Shown piece by piece: positions 1-6,153 of a stretch of 8,356 nt of DNA. The notes below the pieces were generated by a model that was given only the letters and a program-made list of their open reading frames with translations, was not told the DNA's origin and searched no databases. The first letter of the stretch is position 1. The number at the start of each line of letters is the position of its first letter. Source of the DNA: Rhizobiaceae bacterium (lineage in GTDB: Bacteria; Pseudomonadota; Alphaproteobacteria; Rhizobiales; Rhizobiaceae). The stretch covers positions 1 to 8,356 of the forward strand of contig JAGWJK010000141.1 of assembly GCA_028865845.1 (NCBI GenBank). Reading direction: 5' to 3'. Position numbers and translations under genes: made by a program.

Positions 1-336
1 GTGCGCGAAGTCAATGGCGTCAAGTTCCTCGGCAAGTCCATAACCGGCGTGGAGCCCAAGGACCTGAAGGGCCTGGCTGACGAAGGCAAGACAAGCCTCG
101 GTTCCGGTGTCGTGACACTGATCGGCGTATCCGACGACGGCAAGGCGAGCGCAGTCGTCGCCGTAACGGACGATCTGGTCGGCCGCTTCAGCGCCGTCGA
201 TCTCGTTCGCGTTGCCTCTGCTGCCCTCGGCGGCAAGGGCGGCGGCGGTCGTCCCGACATGGCGCAGGCCGGCGGTCCAGATGGCGCCAAGGCCGATGAA
301 GCGCTTGAGGCGGTCGCGGCGGCTCTCGCAGGCTGA
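1..336 (+). CDS. alaS: Alanyl-tRNA synthetase, C-terminal end (partial, 5' end outside window)
   Basis: This is the last 111 codons of alanyl-tRNA synthetase, which attaches alanine to tRNA-Ala in the cytoplasm. The visible part is the C-terminal (DHHA1/C-Ala) domain. Its hallmark is the glycine-rich [16 protein letters not shown] segment at about residues 77-92 of the visible part, which is typical of AlaS C-termini. It is followed by a short Ala-rich helix ([12 protein letters not shown]) and a TGA stop. The GTG at position 1 is almost certainly an internal valine codon, because the full enzyme is around 880 residues and the frame is open at the window edge. An intrinsic terminator begins 24 bp after the stop, so alaS ends its transcript here. 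The assignment rests on the conserved C-terminal motif and the domain's position at a protein end. The catalytic domain cannot be seen. Confidence 0.93.
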   Translation: MREVNGVKFLGKSITGVEPKDLKGLADEGKTSLGSGVVTLIGVSDDGKASAVVAVTDDLVGRFSAVDLVRVASAALGGKGGGGRPDMAQAGGPDGAKADEALEAVAAALAG

Positions 337-360
337 GCACAGTATTCAACGAAAGCTTCG

Positions 361-391
361 AGCGGCGGGAACTTCGGTTTCCGCCGCTTTT
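361..391 (+). terminator. Intrinsic terminator of alaS
   Basis: An 11-bp stem (361-371 with 378-388, one G-T wobble) encloses the loop CTTCGG, the very stable UUCG-type loop. The stem is GC-rich at its base and runs into a T tract at 388-391, followed by GTTT. It sits 24 bp after the alaS stop and points the same way. This is a textbook Rho-independent terminator and separates alaS from the regulator gene downstream. Confidence 0.85.
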
Positions 392-459
392 GTTTGCGCG
401 CCAACTCAGCAGGATTTGTCAAATCGGTCTATGGTTCTCTGGGGCCGATCGATTTGCAT

Positions 460-463
460 GAGG
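460..463 (+). promoter_or_regulatory. Ribosome binding site that sets the regulator's start
   Basis: GAGG lies 6 nt upstream of the ATG at 470. Two other in-frame ATGs at 431 and 458 lack a comparable purine-rich site at the right distance, and the AraC DNA-binding domain fits directly after 470. Confidence 0.6.
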
Positions 464-469
464 TTTGAC

Positions 470-1321
470 ATGAACGGCGAAACGGCATGGGCGCTTTATG
501 AAACCCGTCTCCGGCGGGTCTCCGCCTATATCCACGGGCATCTGGATGAAGAGCTCGACATGGAGACACTTGCCGATATCGCCTGTATGTCCAGCTACCA
601 CTGGCACAGGATCTATCGGGCGATCTATGGCGAAACACTGGCCGGCACCGTGAAGCGGCTGCGGCTGCATCGTGCCGCCGGCGATCTCGTCAACACCGTT
701 CTATCTGTCGACAGCATTGCAAAGCGGTCGGGCTATCCCAACCTCCAGTCGTTCAACCGTATCTTCAAATCCGTCTACGGCATGCCGCCGGCGCGATATC
801 GGAAAGAGGGAAGCCACACGATCTTCGAACCAGAACGCCAAGGAAGGATCACGGCCATGTTCGACGTCACGCTTCGCACCATTCCCTCAATTCCGCTGAT
901 CGGTGTCGCCCATAGCGGCTCCTACATGGAGATCGGCCGCGCTTTCGAGACGCTGTTCGGCACGCTGTATGCGCGCGGCCAGGCACGGCCCGAGATGCAG
1001 ATGATCGGCGTCTATCTCGACGATCCTGACATCGTTCCTGCCGAAAAGCTCCGCTCCTACGCCTGCGTCACGGCAGGCGATGAGACGCCCGCCGACGAGC
1101 CGTTGGAGCGGCGGTCGGTCGCTGGCGGAGAATATGCGGTGCTGCGGCACAAGGGGCCTTATGCGGATATGTACAAAGCCTATCAATGGCTCTACGCCGA
1201 ATGGCTGCCGGTTTCCGGCCGGCAGCTGCGCGATGCGTTGATGTTCGAGAAATATCTGAACAATCCCCGTGAGGTTCCTCCAACGGAACTGCTGACGGAG
1301 ATCTATATGCCGCTGCAGTGA
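470..1321 (+). CDS. AraC-family transcriptional regulator with C-terminal GyrI-like effector-binding domain
   Basis: This is a predicted cytoplasmic DNA-binding regulator of 283 residues. The N-terminal half carries the two helix-turn-helix motifs of the AraC/XylS fold: one at about 30-52 (METLADIACMSSYHWHRIYR) and one at about 79-102. The second is followed by the family signature ending GMPPARYR (104-111). Residues about 130-282 form a GyrI-like (Rob/SbmC-type) small-molecule-binding domain, recognisable by its end: YLNNP near 262-266, then VPPTELLTEIYMPL. Known relatives with this order (DNA-binding domain first, GyrI-like domain second) include Rob and multidrug-response activators, where the C-terminal domain senses hydrophobic or cationic compounds. 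The ligand and targets here are unknown. The start at 470 was chosen for its GAGG site. The gene converges on a GST-like gene 46 bp away, which suggests a possible detoxification link but proves nothing. No promoter was recognisable upstream. Confidence 0.9.
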   Translation: MNGETAWALYETRLRRVSAYIHGHLDEELDMETLADIACMSSYHWHRIYRAIYGETLAGTVKRLRLHRAAGDLVNTVLSVDSIAKRSGYPNLQSFNRIFKSVYGMPPARYRKEGSHTIFEPERQGRITAMFDVTLRTIPSIPLIGVAHSGSYMEIGRAFETLFGTLYARGQARPEMQMIGVYLDDPDIVPAEKLRSYACVTAGDETPADEPLERRSVAGGEYAVLRHKGPYADMYKAYQWLYAEWLPVSGRQLRDALMFEKYLNNPREVPPTELLTEIYMPLQ

Positions 1322-1367
1322 CGGCAGGATATTTCTCTTGAAGAGACACCGCTAATTTATTGTCTTC

Positions 1368-1994
1368 TCACGCTTTCGTCTGCGCAGGCATCGCCGCGTT
1401 GTCGATTTCGGTGGCGCGGCGATAGGCGTCGCGATCGCTGAGGCGGCCCCAGTAATCGACAAAGGCCTGACGCTTCTCGATCGTGCCGAAGCCGAGGCCC
1501 CAGCCGATATGCGAACCGACATAGACGTCGGCGGCCGTGAAACGGTCGCCGGCGATGTAGGGCGAGGCGGAAACGGCTTTTTCCAGAGTGCCCATCACAT
1601 CGCCGAAACCGCCGCAGCCCGCCATGCGCAGGCGCTCCGGCGGAATTTCGAAGCCGAGCGCGCGGTTGGTGACGGCGGTCTCGAGCGGGCCTGCTGCGAA
1701 AAACATCCAGCGGAAGTAGTCGCCACGCTCCTTGGCGGTGGGCGCAAGGCCGGCTCCCGGAAAGGTCTCGGCCATGTAGGCGCAGATCGCGGCGCATTCG
1801 GTTACGACGGTATCGCCGTGCCGGATCGCCGGCACCTTGCCCATGGGATTGACCGCAAGATAATCCGGCGCCTTCATCGTGGTGCCGAAATCGAGAAATT
1901 CGGTGCGGTAAGGCGCGCCGACCTCTTCCAGCATCCAGCGGGCGATGCGGCCGCGAGACATGGGATTGGTATAGAAAACGAGTTCCTTGGTCAT
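1368..1994 (-). CDS. Glutathione S-transferase family protein
   Basis: This is a predicted cytoplasmic GST-like enzyme of 208 residues, the usual length for the family. The N-terminal thioredoxin-like domain (about 1-80) begins with a beta strand and a loop containing Ser13 (NPMSRGR), a candidate glutathione-activating residue. It contains the cis-proline motif VPAI (54-57) and the Glu66 position of the gamma-glutamyl-binding site (TECAAI). The all-helical C-terminal domain (about 88-200) carries the folding N-cap motif FTAADV (152-157). These features support the fold. The substrate, and even whether it is a transferase, peroxidase or isomerase, cannot be told. The start at 1994 is preferred over an in-frame ATG at 2036, because GGAGA lies 7 nt upstream and the fold begins a few residues later. 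It is convergent with the AraC-GyrI regulator and downstream, on the same strand, of the GNAT gene (92-bp gap with an inverted repeat). Confidence 0.9.
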   Translation of the reverse strand: MTKELVFYTNPMSRGRIARWMLEEVGAPYRTEFLDFGTTMKAPDYLAVNPMGKVPAIRHGDTVVTECAAICAYMAETFPGAGLAPTAKERGDYFRWMFFAAGPLETAVTNRALGFEIPPERLRMAGCGGFGDVMGTLEKAVSASPYIAGDRFTAADVYVGSHIGWGLGFGTIEKRQAFVDYWGRLSDRDAYRRATEIDNAAMPAQTKA

Positions 1995-2001
1995 AGGCGC
2001 G

Positions 2002-2006
2002 TCTCC
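2002..2006 (-). promoter_or_regulatory. Ribosome binding site of the GST gene
   Basis: Read on the minus strand, GGAGA ends 7 nt before the ATG at 1994. This supports that start over the longer in-frame ATG at 2036. Confidence 0.6.
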
Positions 2007-2043
2007 ATTATGTCTGTGGGACAATGTTAATCCCAATTCGACT

Positions 2044-2069
2044 GCGGGAAAATGACAAGATTTTCGCGC
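2044..2069. repeat. Imperfect inverted repeat between the GNAT and GST genes
   Basis: The arms GCGGGAAAAT (2044-2053) and ATTTTCGCGC (2060-2069) pair over 10 positions with one mismatch (G2047 against G2066) around a 6-nt spacer. It lies 18 bp past the GNAT stop and 50 bp before the GST start. It has no clear T tract on either strand. It could be a weak transcript-end stem, an operator or chance, and the sequence cannot decide. Confidence 0.35.
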
Positions 2070-2086
2070 TTAGAATCAAATGTATG

Positions 2087-2533
2087 TCAGAGCGGCTTTC
2101 GATATTGGATGAACCCGGAACGAGCCGCTATGCGGTCATAGAGACGGCGTGCGGTGGCGTTGGTCTCGTGCGTGTTCCAGTAAAGCCTGCCGGCGCCGTT
2201 CGCTCGCGCCAGATCGGCGACGGCTTCGATCAGCGCCGCACCGGTTCCGAGGCCGCGCCTGCTATCGTCGACGTAGAGATCCTGGAGATAGCAGGTCCAT
2301 TTCGGCAGCCAGGTGGAGCGGTGAAAGATCGCGTGCACGATGCCGACGAGCCGCCCTTCCGCATCGAAGGCACCGAGCGCGTGCATCGGTTCGGCTGCGT
2401 CGTGAAAGCGAGCCCAGGTCAGGTCGGTGGTTTCCGGCGGGATGACGACTTCGTAGAAACGCTGGTAGCCGGCCCATAGCTGTTCCCAGGCGGCACGATC
2501 GGACTGAAGCAGCGGACGCACGGTCAATGTCAT
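2087..2533 (-). CDS. GNAT-family N-acetyltransferase
   Basis: This is a predicted cytoplasmic acetyl-CoA-dependent acyltransferase of 148 residues, a single GNAT domain. The acetyl-CoA pyrophosphate-binding loop is RRGLGTG (92-98), directly after the beta-4 strand YLQDLYVDD (82-90). The C-terminal motif B region is NTHETNATARRLYDRI (120-135). The N-terminal segment with LW..Y..FY (19-27) resembles small bacterial and fungal GNATs that acetylate amines or proteins, but the acceptor cannot be inferred. The ATG at 2533 has a GGGAGGG purine run about 10 nt upstream. It lies on the same strand as icd and 84 bp downstream of it, but the icd terminator separates them, so it is probably transcribed from its own promoter, which I could not identify. 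Confidence 0.9.
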   Translation of the reverse strand: MTLTVRPLLQSDRAAWEQLWAGYQRFYEVVIPPETTDLTWARFHDAAEPMHALGAFDAEGRLVGIVHAIFHRSTWLPKWTCYLQDLYVDDSRRGLGTGAALIEAVADLARANGAGRLYWNTHETNATARRLYDRIAARSGFIQYRKPL

Positions 2534-2564
2534 TGCGGAAAATCCCTCCCTGATCCCGGATACG

Positions 2565-2588
2565 AAAACGGCGGGGAAGCCCCGCCGT
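2565..2588 (-). terminator. Intrinsic terminator of icd
   Basis: A perfect 9-bp GC-rich stem (2568-2576 with 2580-2588) has a 3-nt loop. On the minus strand it runs into TTTT (2568-2565). It begins 29 bp after the icd stop codon and points with icd, so it should end the icd transcript before the GNAT gene. Confidence 0.8.
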
Positions 2589-2617
2589 CCGTAAAATCAA
2601 ATCTAGCGCCTGACCTA

Positions 2618-3832
2618 TCAGGCAGCCATGGCCTTGCGCAGATTTTCGTCGATCTTGTCGAGGAAAGCGGTGGTGGAGAGCCACGGCTGATCGGGACCGA
2701 TGAGCAGTGCCAGATCCTTGGTCATGTAGCCGGCTTCGACGGTGTCGACGCAAACGGTTTCGAGTGTCGTCGCAAACTTTGCCAGTTCGGCGTTGTCGTC
2801 GAGTTTGGCGCGGTGTGCTAGGCCGCGGGTCCAGGCGAAGATCGAAGCGATCGAGTTCGTGGAGGTTTCCTGGCCCTTCTGGTGCTGGCGATAGTGGCGG
2901 GTAACCGTGCCGTGAGCGGCTTCGGCTTCGACCGTCTTGCCATCCGGCGTGAGCAGTACCGAGGTCATCAGGCCGAGCGATCCGAAGCCCTGGGCAACGG
3001 TATCCGACTGGACGTCGCCGTCGTAGTTCTTGCAGGCCCAGACGTAACCGCCGGACCACTTCAGGGCGGAGGCGACCATGTCGTCGATCAGGCGATGTTC
3101 GTAGGTGATGCCGGCTTCGTCGAACTGAGCTTTGAACTCGTTCTGGTAGACTTCTTCGAAGATGTCCTTGAAGCGGCCGTCATAGGCCTTGAGGATGGTG
3201 TTCTTCGTGGAGAGGTAGACCGGCCACTTGCGCATCAGGCCGTACATCATCGAAGCGCGGGCAAATTCGCGGATCGATTCGTCGAGGTTGTACATGGCCA
3301 TGGCAACGCCGGAGCCCGGTGCGTTGAAGACTTCCTTCTCGATGACCGTGCCGTCTTCGCCGACGAACTTGATGGTCAGCTTGCCCTTGCCCGGGAACTT
3401 GAAGTCGGTGGCGCGGTACTGGTCGCCGAAAGCATGACGGCCGACGACGATCGGCTGGGTCCAGCCGGGAACGAGACGCGGAACGTTCTTGCAGATGATC
3501 GGCTCGCGGAAGATTACGCCGCCGAGGATGTTGCGGATGGTGCCGTTCGGGCTCTTCCACATTTCCTTGAGGTTGAATTCCTTAACGCGGGCTTCGTCCG
3601 GGGTGATCGTGGCGCACTTGATGCCGACACCATACTTCTTGATGGCGTTGGCGGCGTCGACGGTGACCTGGTCGTTGGTGGCATCGCGGTTTTCGACCGA
3701 GAGGTCGTAATAATCGATATCGATATCGAGGTACGGGAAGATCAGTTTTTCTTTGATGAGTTGCCAGATGATGCGAGTCATTTCGTCGCCATCGAGATCG
3801 GCAACCGGGTTAGCGACCTTGATCTTCTGCAT
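2618..3832 (-). CDS. icd: NADP-dependent isocitrate dehydrogenase
   Basis: The enzyme oxidatively decarboxylates isocitrate to 2-oxoglutarate and makes NADPH, as a TCA-cycle enzyme in the cytoplasm. It is 404 residues, the length of the eukaryote-like homodimeric class (mitochondrial/cytosolic IDH type) rather than the E. coli class. The isocitrate-binding loop [12 protein letters not shown] (94-105) contains Ser94, Asn96 and Arg100, with Arg109 and Arg132 also in place. The catalytic Tyr139 and Lys215 positions are present. The metal-binding aspartates fall at Asp251, Asp273 and Asp277 (in [10 protein letters not shown]). The NADP-binding segment [11 protein letters not shown] (305-315) follows. 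No key residue is missing. The start has GAGG 7 nt upstream, and the gene ends in a strong terminator, so it appears monocistronic. In Sinorhizobium meliloti, loss of icd causes glutamate auxotrophy and defective symbiotic nitrogen fixation. The gene here is probably its orthologue. Confidence 0.97.
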   Translation of the reverse strand: MQKIKVANPVADLDGDEMTRIIWQLIKEKLIFPYLDIDIDYYDLSVENRDATNDQVTVDAANAIKKYGVGIKCATITPDEARVKEFNLKEMWKSPNGTIRNILGGVIFREPIICKNVPRLVPGWTQPIVVGRHAFGDQYRATDFKFPGKGKLTIKFVGEDGTVIEKEVFNAPGSGVAMAMYNLDESIREFARASMMYGLMRKWPVYLSTKNTILKAYDGRFKDIFEEVYQNEFKAQFDEAGITYEHRLIDDMVASALKWSGGYVWACKNYDGDVQSDTVAQGFGSLGLMTSVLLTPDGKTVEAEAAHGTVTRHYRQHQKGQETSTNSIASIFAWTRGLAHRAKLDDNAELAKFATTLETVCVDTVEAGYMTKDLALLIGPDQPWLSTTAFLDKIDENLRKAMAA

Positions 3833-3894
3833 GTTTCTGCCTCGTTTAAGCTGATGGGACCGGGTGTCCCTGTGAGTGATATGAAGTCCCGAGG

Positions 3895-3923
3895 GCTATA
3901 GCACCGCAAGGCGGGAACGCAAA
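3895..3923 (-). promoter_or_regulatory. Putative icd promoter
   Basis: On the minus strand, TTTGCG (3923-3918) and TATAGC (3900-3895) are separated by 17 nt, a fair match to a housekeeping sigma-70-type promoter. Transcription would begin near 3888, giving a leader of about 55 nt. That leader contains a small hairpin (GGGAC/GTCCC arms at 3856-3870) ahead of the GAGG ribosome binding site. This is matched by eye only. Confidence 0.4.
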
Positions 3924-3934
3924 GCCGCAAGCGT

Positions 3935-3952
3935 CGCCGAAGCGGCGTTTTT
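3935..3952 (+). terminator. Terminator-like hairpin with no evident plus-strand gene
   Basis: A 5-bp all-GC stem (CGCCG at 3935-3939 with CGGCG at 3943-3947) and a 3-nt loop are followed directly by TTTTT (3948-3952). Reading on the plus strand it looks like a short intrinsic terminator, yet the genes on both sides are on the minus strand. It may end an unannotated antisense or small transcript, or be chance in GC-rich DNA. Confidence 0.3.
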
Positions 3953-4009
3953 ACGCATGGCTGCCGCCGCACTGCACCGAACGGTTACCCGCTCGTTTCA
4001 ATGAGGGTC

Positions 4010-4285
4010 CTAACCGGCAAGCCTGTTAATGATATGGCCAATAAAGCGAATTTCGCCACCGAACGTGCGCGCCAGGGTAAGCGCGTACCAGAGCAGAAAT
4101 AGCGATGACAGCCGGATAAGGATGGTCGTTGGCCGAATGCCGGGTTTGACCGTCGGCAGCAGCCTGAAGTTCTCGTTGACGAAGGCCTGGAAGCTCTTCG
4201 GACGAAACATCGTCCATATGCCGAGGCAGGCAACGGCAAGGCAGACGAAGATCTGCAATGCGAATATGAAAAGGCCACGCGACAT
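4010..4285 (-). CDS. Small membrane protein of unknown function (two predicted helices)
   Basis: I do not recognise this protein. It has 91 residues from the chosen start. Two hydrophobic stretches, about 4-26 (starting GLFIFALQIFVCLAVACLGI) and about 54-73, suggest a two-helix inner-membrane protein. A basic connecting segment with FRPKSFQAFVNENFRLLP lies between them. The last 18 residues are amphipathic. No catalytic motif is visible. The ATG at 4285 has GGAA 6 nt upstream. The adjacent ATG at 4288 and an in-frame ATG at 4336 are alternatives, the latter adding an unhydrophobic 17-residue N-terminus with no good ribosome binding site. It lies 177 bp upstream of icd on the same strand, with the putative icd promoter between them. 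The two hydrophobic segments make this frame more credible than the overlapping ones. The protein is hypothetical. Confidence 0.65.
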   Translation of the reverse strand: MSRGLFIFALQIFVCLAVACLGIWTMFRPKSFQAFVNENFRLLPTVKPGIRPTTILIRLSSLFLLWYALTLARTFGGEIRFIGHIINRLAG

Positions 4286-4288
4286 CAT

Positions 4289-4542
4289 GGATTCCGGAGC
4301 GATCGATCTCTCTCGACCTCCGATAGCAAAGCGCATATATCTTTTCGATGTGAGCCTCGAGCCTCATTTATAAAGACGGCATAAAGGGTTAGGATGCTAC
4401 CAAGACGACATTTCAGATTGTCACCCTGCTTCATCGCGGCTTTGATCTTTTAGGGCAGTTTTTAAAATTTGCAGCCATTGCCAAAGCGGCCGATGCGACT
4501 AATGTCGCGGCCACGTTTTGCCCAGGATCATGGAATTCCATC
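4289..4542. other. Divergent intergenic spacer between the membrane protein and the secreted protein
   Basis: This 254-bp spacer is more AT-rich than its surroundings and should hold promoters for both flanking genes. On the minus strand TATAAA occurs at 4373-4368, without a convincing -35. On the plus strand TTGATC (4442-4447) and TTGCCA (4478-4483) are weak -35 candidates. A tandem duplication of GAGCCTC sits at 4352-4365. A perfect 12-bp palindrome lies at its right end. No open frame with coding character and no RNA gene was seen. Confidence 0.4.
4530..4541. repeat. Perfect 12-bp palindrome over a ribosome binding site
   Basis: ATGGAATTCCAT reads the same on both strands. It ends one base before the ATG at 4543 and includes the GGAA that probably serves as that gene's ribosome binding site. 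It could be a regulator site or chance. Confidence 0.4.
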
Positions 4543-5118
4543 ATGTTGAAATTCGCTTCTATTGCAGGTCTCGCCGTGTCTCTTCAGCTCGTTTTGGGCG
4601 CGGGAATCGCCATGGCCGCCGACGCGACGGCGCCGGTCAAAGTGGTGATGGACGCCACCGTCGCGAACTGGGCAGGCGGCGACAGCGAGTGGCAGGACAT
4701 TTTCGACGACAGCAAGCTGACGACGATCTACAGCAAGGATTTCGTGACGAAATATCAGGCAGCGGCGCAGTTCCCGGCTGCGGACGACGGCATTTCGCCG
4801 TTCGACTATGACGTTATCGTCAATGCTCAGGATGCGTGCCCACTGCAGGACGTGAAGATTACGCCGCAGCCGCCGAAGGGCAACACGACAGAGGTGCTGG
4901 CGACATTCAAGAAATCGACCTGCATGGGTACCGACGCCGATTATCAGGCAACCACCACCGTTCGGTTCGAGGTCATCCAGGAAGCCGGCAAGCCTGTCAT
5001 CGACGATATCATGACGGTGGATGACGCCGGCCAGACCAATTCGCTGAAGGCGGTAATGGACGACCTCGTCAAGCAGCAGCAACAGCAGGACCAGTCGCAG
5101 CCGACGGACCAGCAGTGA
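4543..5118 (+). CDS. Secreted (periplasmic) protein of unknown function, Gln-rich C-terminus
   Basis: The protein has 191 residues. Residues 1-25 form a typical Sec signal peptide: Lys3, a hydrophobic core, and cleavage predicted after AMA (25). There is no lipobox cysteine, so a soluble periplasmic or exported protein is expected. The mature part is acidic, with exactly two cysteines in DACPLQD (about residue 99) and STCMGTD (about 126), well placed for one disulfide. The layout (FVTKY, then FDYDVIVNAQD, then a strand-rich half) faintly recalls the DUF3828/YbjP-like periplasmic proteins. That is my impression, not a search result. The tail after about 172 is a helix ending in a QQQQQ run and a Gln/Asp/Ser/Pro-rich end, probably disordered. 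The start has GGAA 7 nt upstream. No terminator is visible before trmJ. No function is assigned. Confidence 0.82.
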   Translation: MLKFASIAGLAVSLQLVLGAGIAMAADATAPVKVVMDATVANWAGGDSEWQDIFDDSKLTTIYSKDFVTKYQAAAQFPAADDGISPFDYDVIVNAQDACPLQDVKITPQPPKGNTTEVLATFKKSTCMGTDADYQATTTVRFEVIQEAGKPVIDDIMTVDDAGQTNSLKAVMDDLVKQQQQQDQSQPTDQQ

Positions 5119-5236
5119 CCGAAGCGGCCTTCGAGCGCTGCAGCCACGACCTTCTGCGTCGTCGGATATGGTGCTGAACTACCTCGCAGCGGGGATAGGG
5201 CTTCGCGTTCCAGAGAGCGGTATGCGCTCAAAAGCC

Positions 5237-5265
5237 TTGCCGATTGCCGCCAGCCTCGCTATTCC
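5237..5265 (+). promoter_or_regulatory. Putative promoter of the trmJ-murI cluster
   Basis: TTGCCG (5237-5242) and TATTCC (5260-5265) are separated by 17 nt in the 192-bp gap upstream of trmJ. Transcription would start near 5272, about 40 nt before the start codon. The -10 is weak. This is matched by eye only. Confidence 0.3.
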
Positions 5266-5297
5266 GGCCTGAATTTGCGCGATATGGTCTCGCGCAT

Positions 5298-5302
5298 AGG
5301 GA
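5298..5302 (+). promoter_or_regulatory. Ribosome binding site that sets the trmJ start
   Basis: AGGGA lies 8 nt before the ATG at 5311. In-frame upstream starts (TTG at 5275, ATG at 5284) have no comparable site, and the methyltransferase domain begins only about 15 residues after 5311. Confidence 0.55.
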
Positions 5303-5310
5303 AAATCGTC

Positions 5311-6153
5311 ATGGCAGGCACGAACAGCGAACGTCAACTTCTGGCCGAAGGGCCGGCCATCATTCTGGTTGAGCCGCAGATGGGCGAAAATATCGGCATG
5401 GTAGCGCGCGCCATGGCGAATTTCGGGCTGGCGGAACTGCGTCTGGTCAATCCGCGTGACGGCTGGCCGAATGAGCGCGCGCAGGCGACGGCCTCGAAGG
5501 CCGATCACATAATCGAGGCGACGAAAGTCTACGACACGCTCGAACAGGCGATCGCGGATCTGAATTTCGTCTATGCAACGACCGCCCGTGAACGCGATGG
5601 CTTCAAGCCGGTGCGGTCGCCGGTTGCGGCGGCGGATACGTTGCGCGCCAAATTCAGGGCCGGCGAGGGCACCGGCATCCTCTTCGGTCGCGAGCGCTGG
5701 GGCCTGACCAACGAGGAAGTGGCGCTCGCCGACGAGATCGTTACCTTTCCGGTCAATCCCGCCTTCGCGTCGTTGAACATCGCCCAGGCCGTATTGCTGA
5801 TGTCCTACGAGTGGATGAAATCCGGCATGGAAGATCTCGGTAGCGTGCCGTTCCAGGCGATGGAACAACGGCCGTCGACCAAAGAGCAGTTGTTCGGCTT
5901 GTTCGATCAGCTGGAAGAGGCGCTCGATGCGCGCAACTATTTCCATCCTGCCGGGAAAAAGCCGAAAATGGTTGACAATCTGCGCGCCGTCCTGTCGCGC
6001 CGGGCGTTCACCGAGCAGGAAATCAGCGTCTTGCGCGGCGTGATCTCGTCTCTCGACCGCTTTTCGCGGAAATCTCCGCGCGGAAGCGGCTCACATCCTA
6101 GATCTTCCGCCGTTTCCAAGGAAACCCCAAGCGATGACAGCACCAGCGAATGA
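5311..6153 (+). CDS. trmJ: tRNA (cytidine/uridine-32-2'-O)-methyltransferase, TrmJ type (SPOUT family)
   Basis: This is a predicted SAM-dependent RNA 2'-O-methyltransferase of the SpoU/TrmH (SPOUT) class. Its TrmJ members methylate position 32 of the tRNA anticodon loop. The three knot motifs are present. Motif 1 is at 18-39 ([17 protein letters not shown], with Asn27 and the conserved Arg33). Motif 2 is at 122-133 ([12 protein letters not shown]). Motif 3 is at 146-160 ([15 protein letters not shown], with Ser154 and Asn156). A helical C-terminal region (about 185-250), including [11 protein letters not shown], is typical of TrmJ rather than TrmH or TrmL. The 280-residue length exceeds the roughly 246 of E. 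coli TrmJ because of a Ser-rich, probably disordered tail after about 253. The last 20 bp overlap the start of murI, so translation of the two is probably coupled. The exact target nucleotide is inferred from family only. Confidence 0.9.
   Translation: MAGTNSERQLLAEGPAIILVEPQMGENIGMVARAMANFGLAELRLVNPRDGWPNERAQATASKADHIIEATKVYDTLEQAIADLNFVYATTARERDGFKPVRSPVAAADTLRAKFRAGEGTGILFGRERWGLTNEEVALADEIVTFPVNPAFASLNIAQAVLLMSYEWMKSGMEDLGSVPFQAMEQRPSTKEQLFGLFDQLEEALDARNYFHPAGKKPKMVDNLRAVLSRRAFTEQEISVLRGVISSLDRFSRKSPRGSGSHPRSSAVSKETPSDDSTSE

Noticed and set aside
1322..1367. Possible shared bidirectional terminator between the regulator and GST genes
   Set aside because: The best pairing (GAAGAGACA with TGTCTTCTC) has a wobble and a mismatch, a 12-nt loop and no T tract on either strand. 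It is too weak to call.
2262..3059. 265-codon minus-strand frame bridging the GNAT gene and icd
   Set aside because: It is Arg-rich, runs through the icd terminator, and is out of frame with two well-supported proteins on the same strand.
2882..3901. Long open frame (339 codons) on the plus strand, antisense to icd
   Set aside because: It lies almost wholly opposite icd, whose protein is unmistakable. Its translation is repetitive in Val, Asp and Ala with no family signature, as expected of the frame opposite a GC3-biased gene.
4029..4373. Plus-strand frame of 114 codons overlapping the small membrane protein
   Set aside because: It has no hydrophobic or domain pattern and no good ribosome binding site. 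The minus-strand frame with two hydrophobic helices is more coherent.
5119..5310. Search for a terminator, small gene or RNA between the secreted protein and trmJ
   Set aside because: Only short imperfect stems without T runs and a weak promoter match were seen. No small frame has coding character.
5179..5946. 255-codon open frame on the minus strand across trmJ
   Set aside because: trmJ on the plus strand has all SPOUT motifs. The opposite frame is Arg/His-rich without motifs, so it is a shadow of codon bias.
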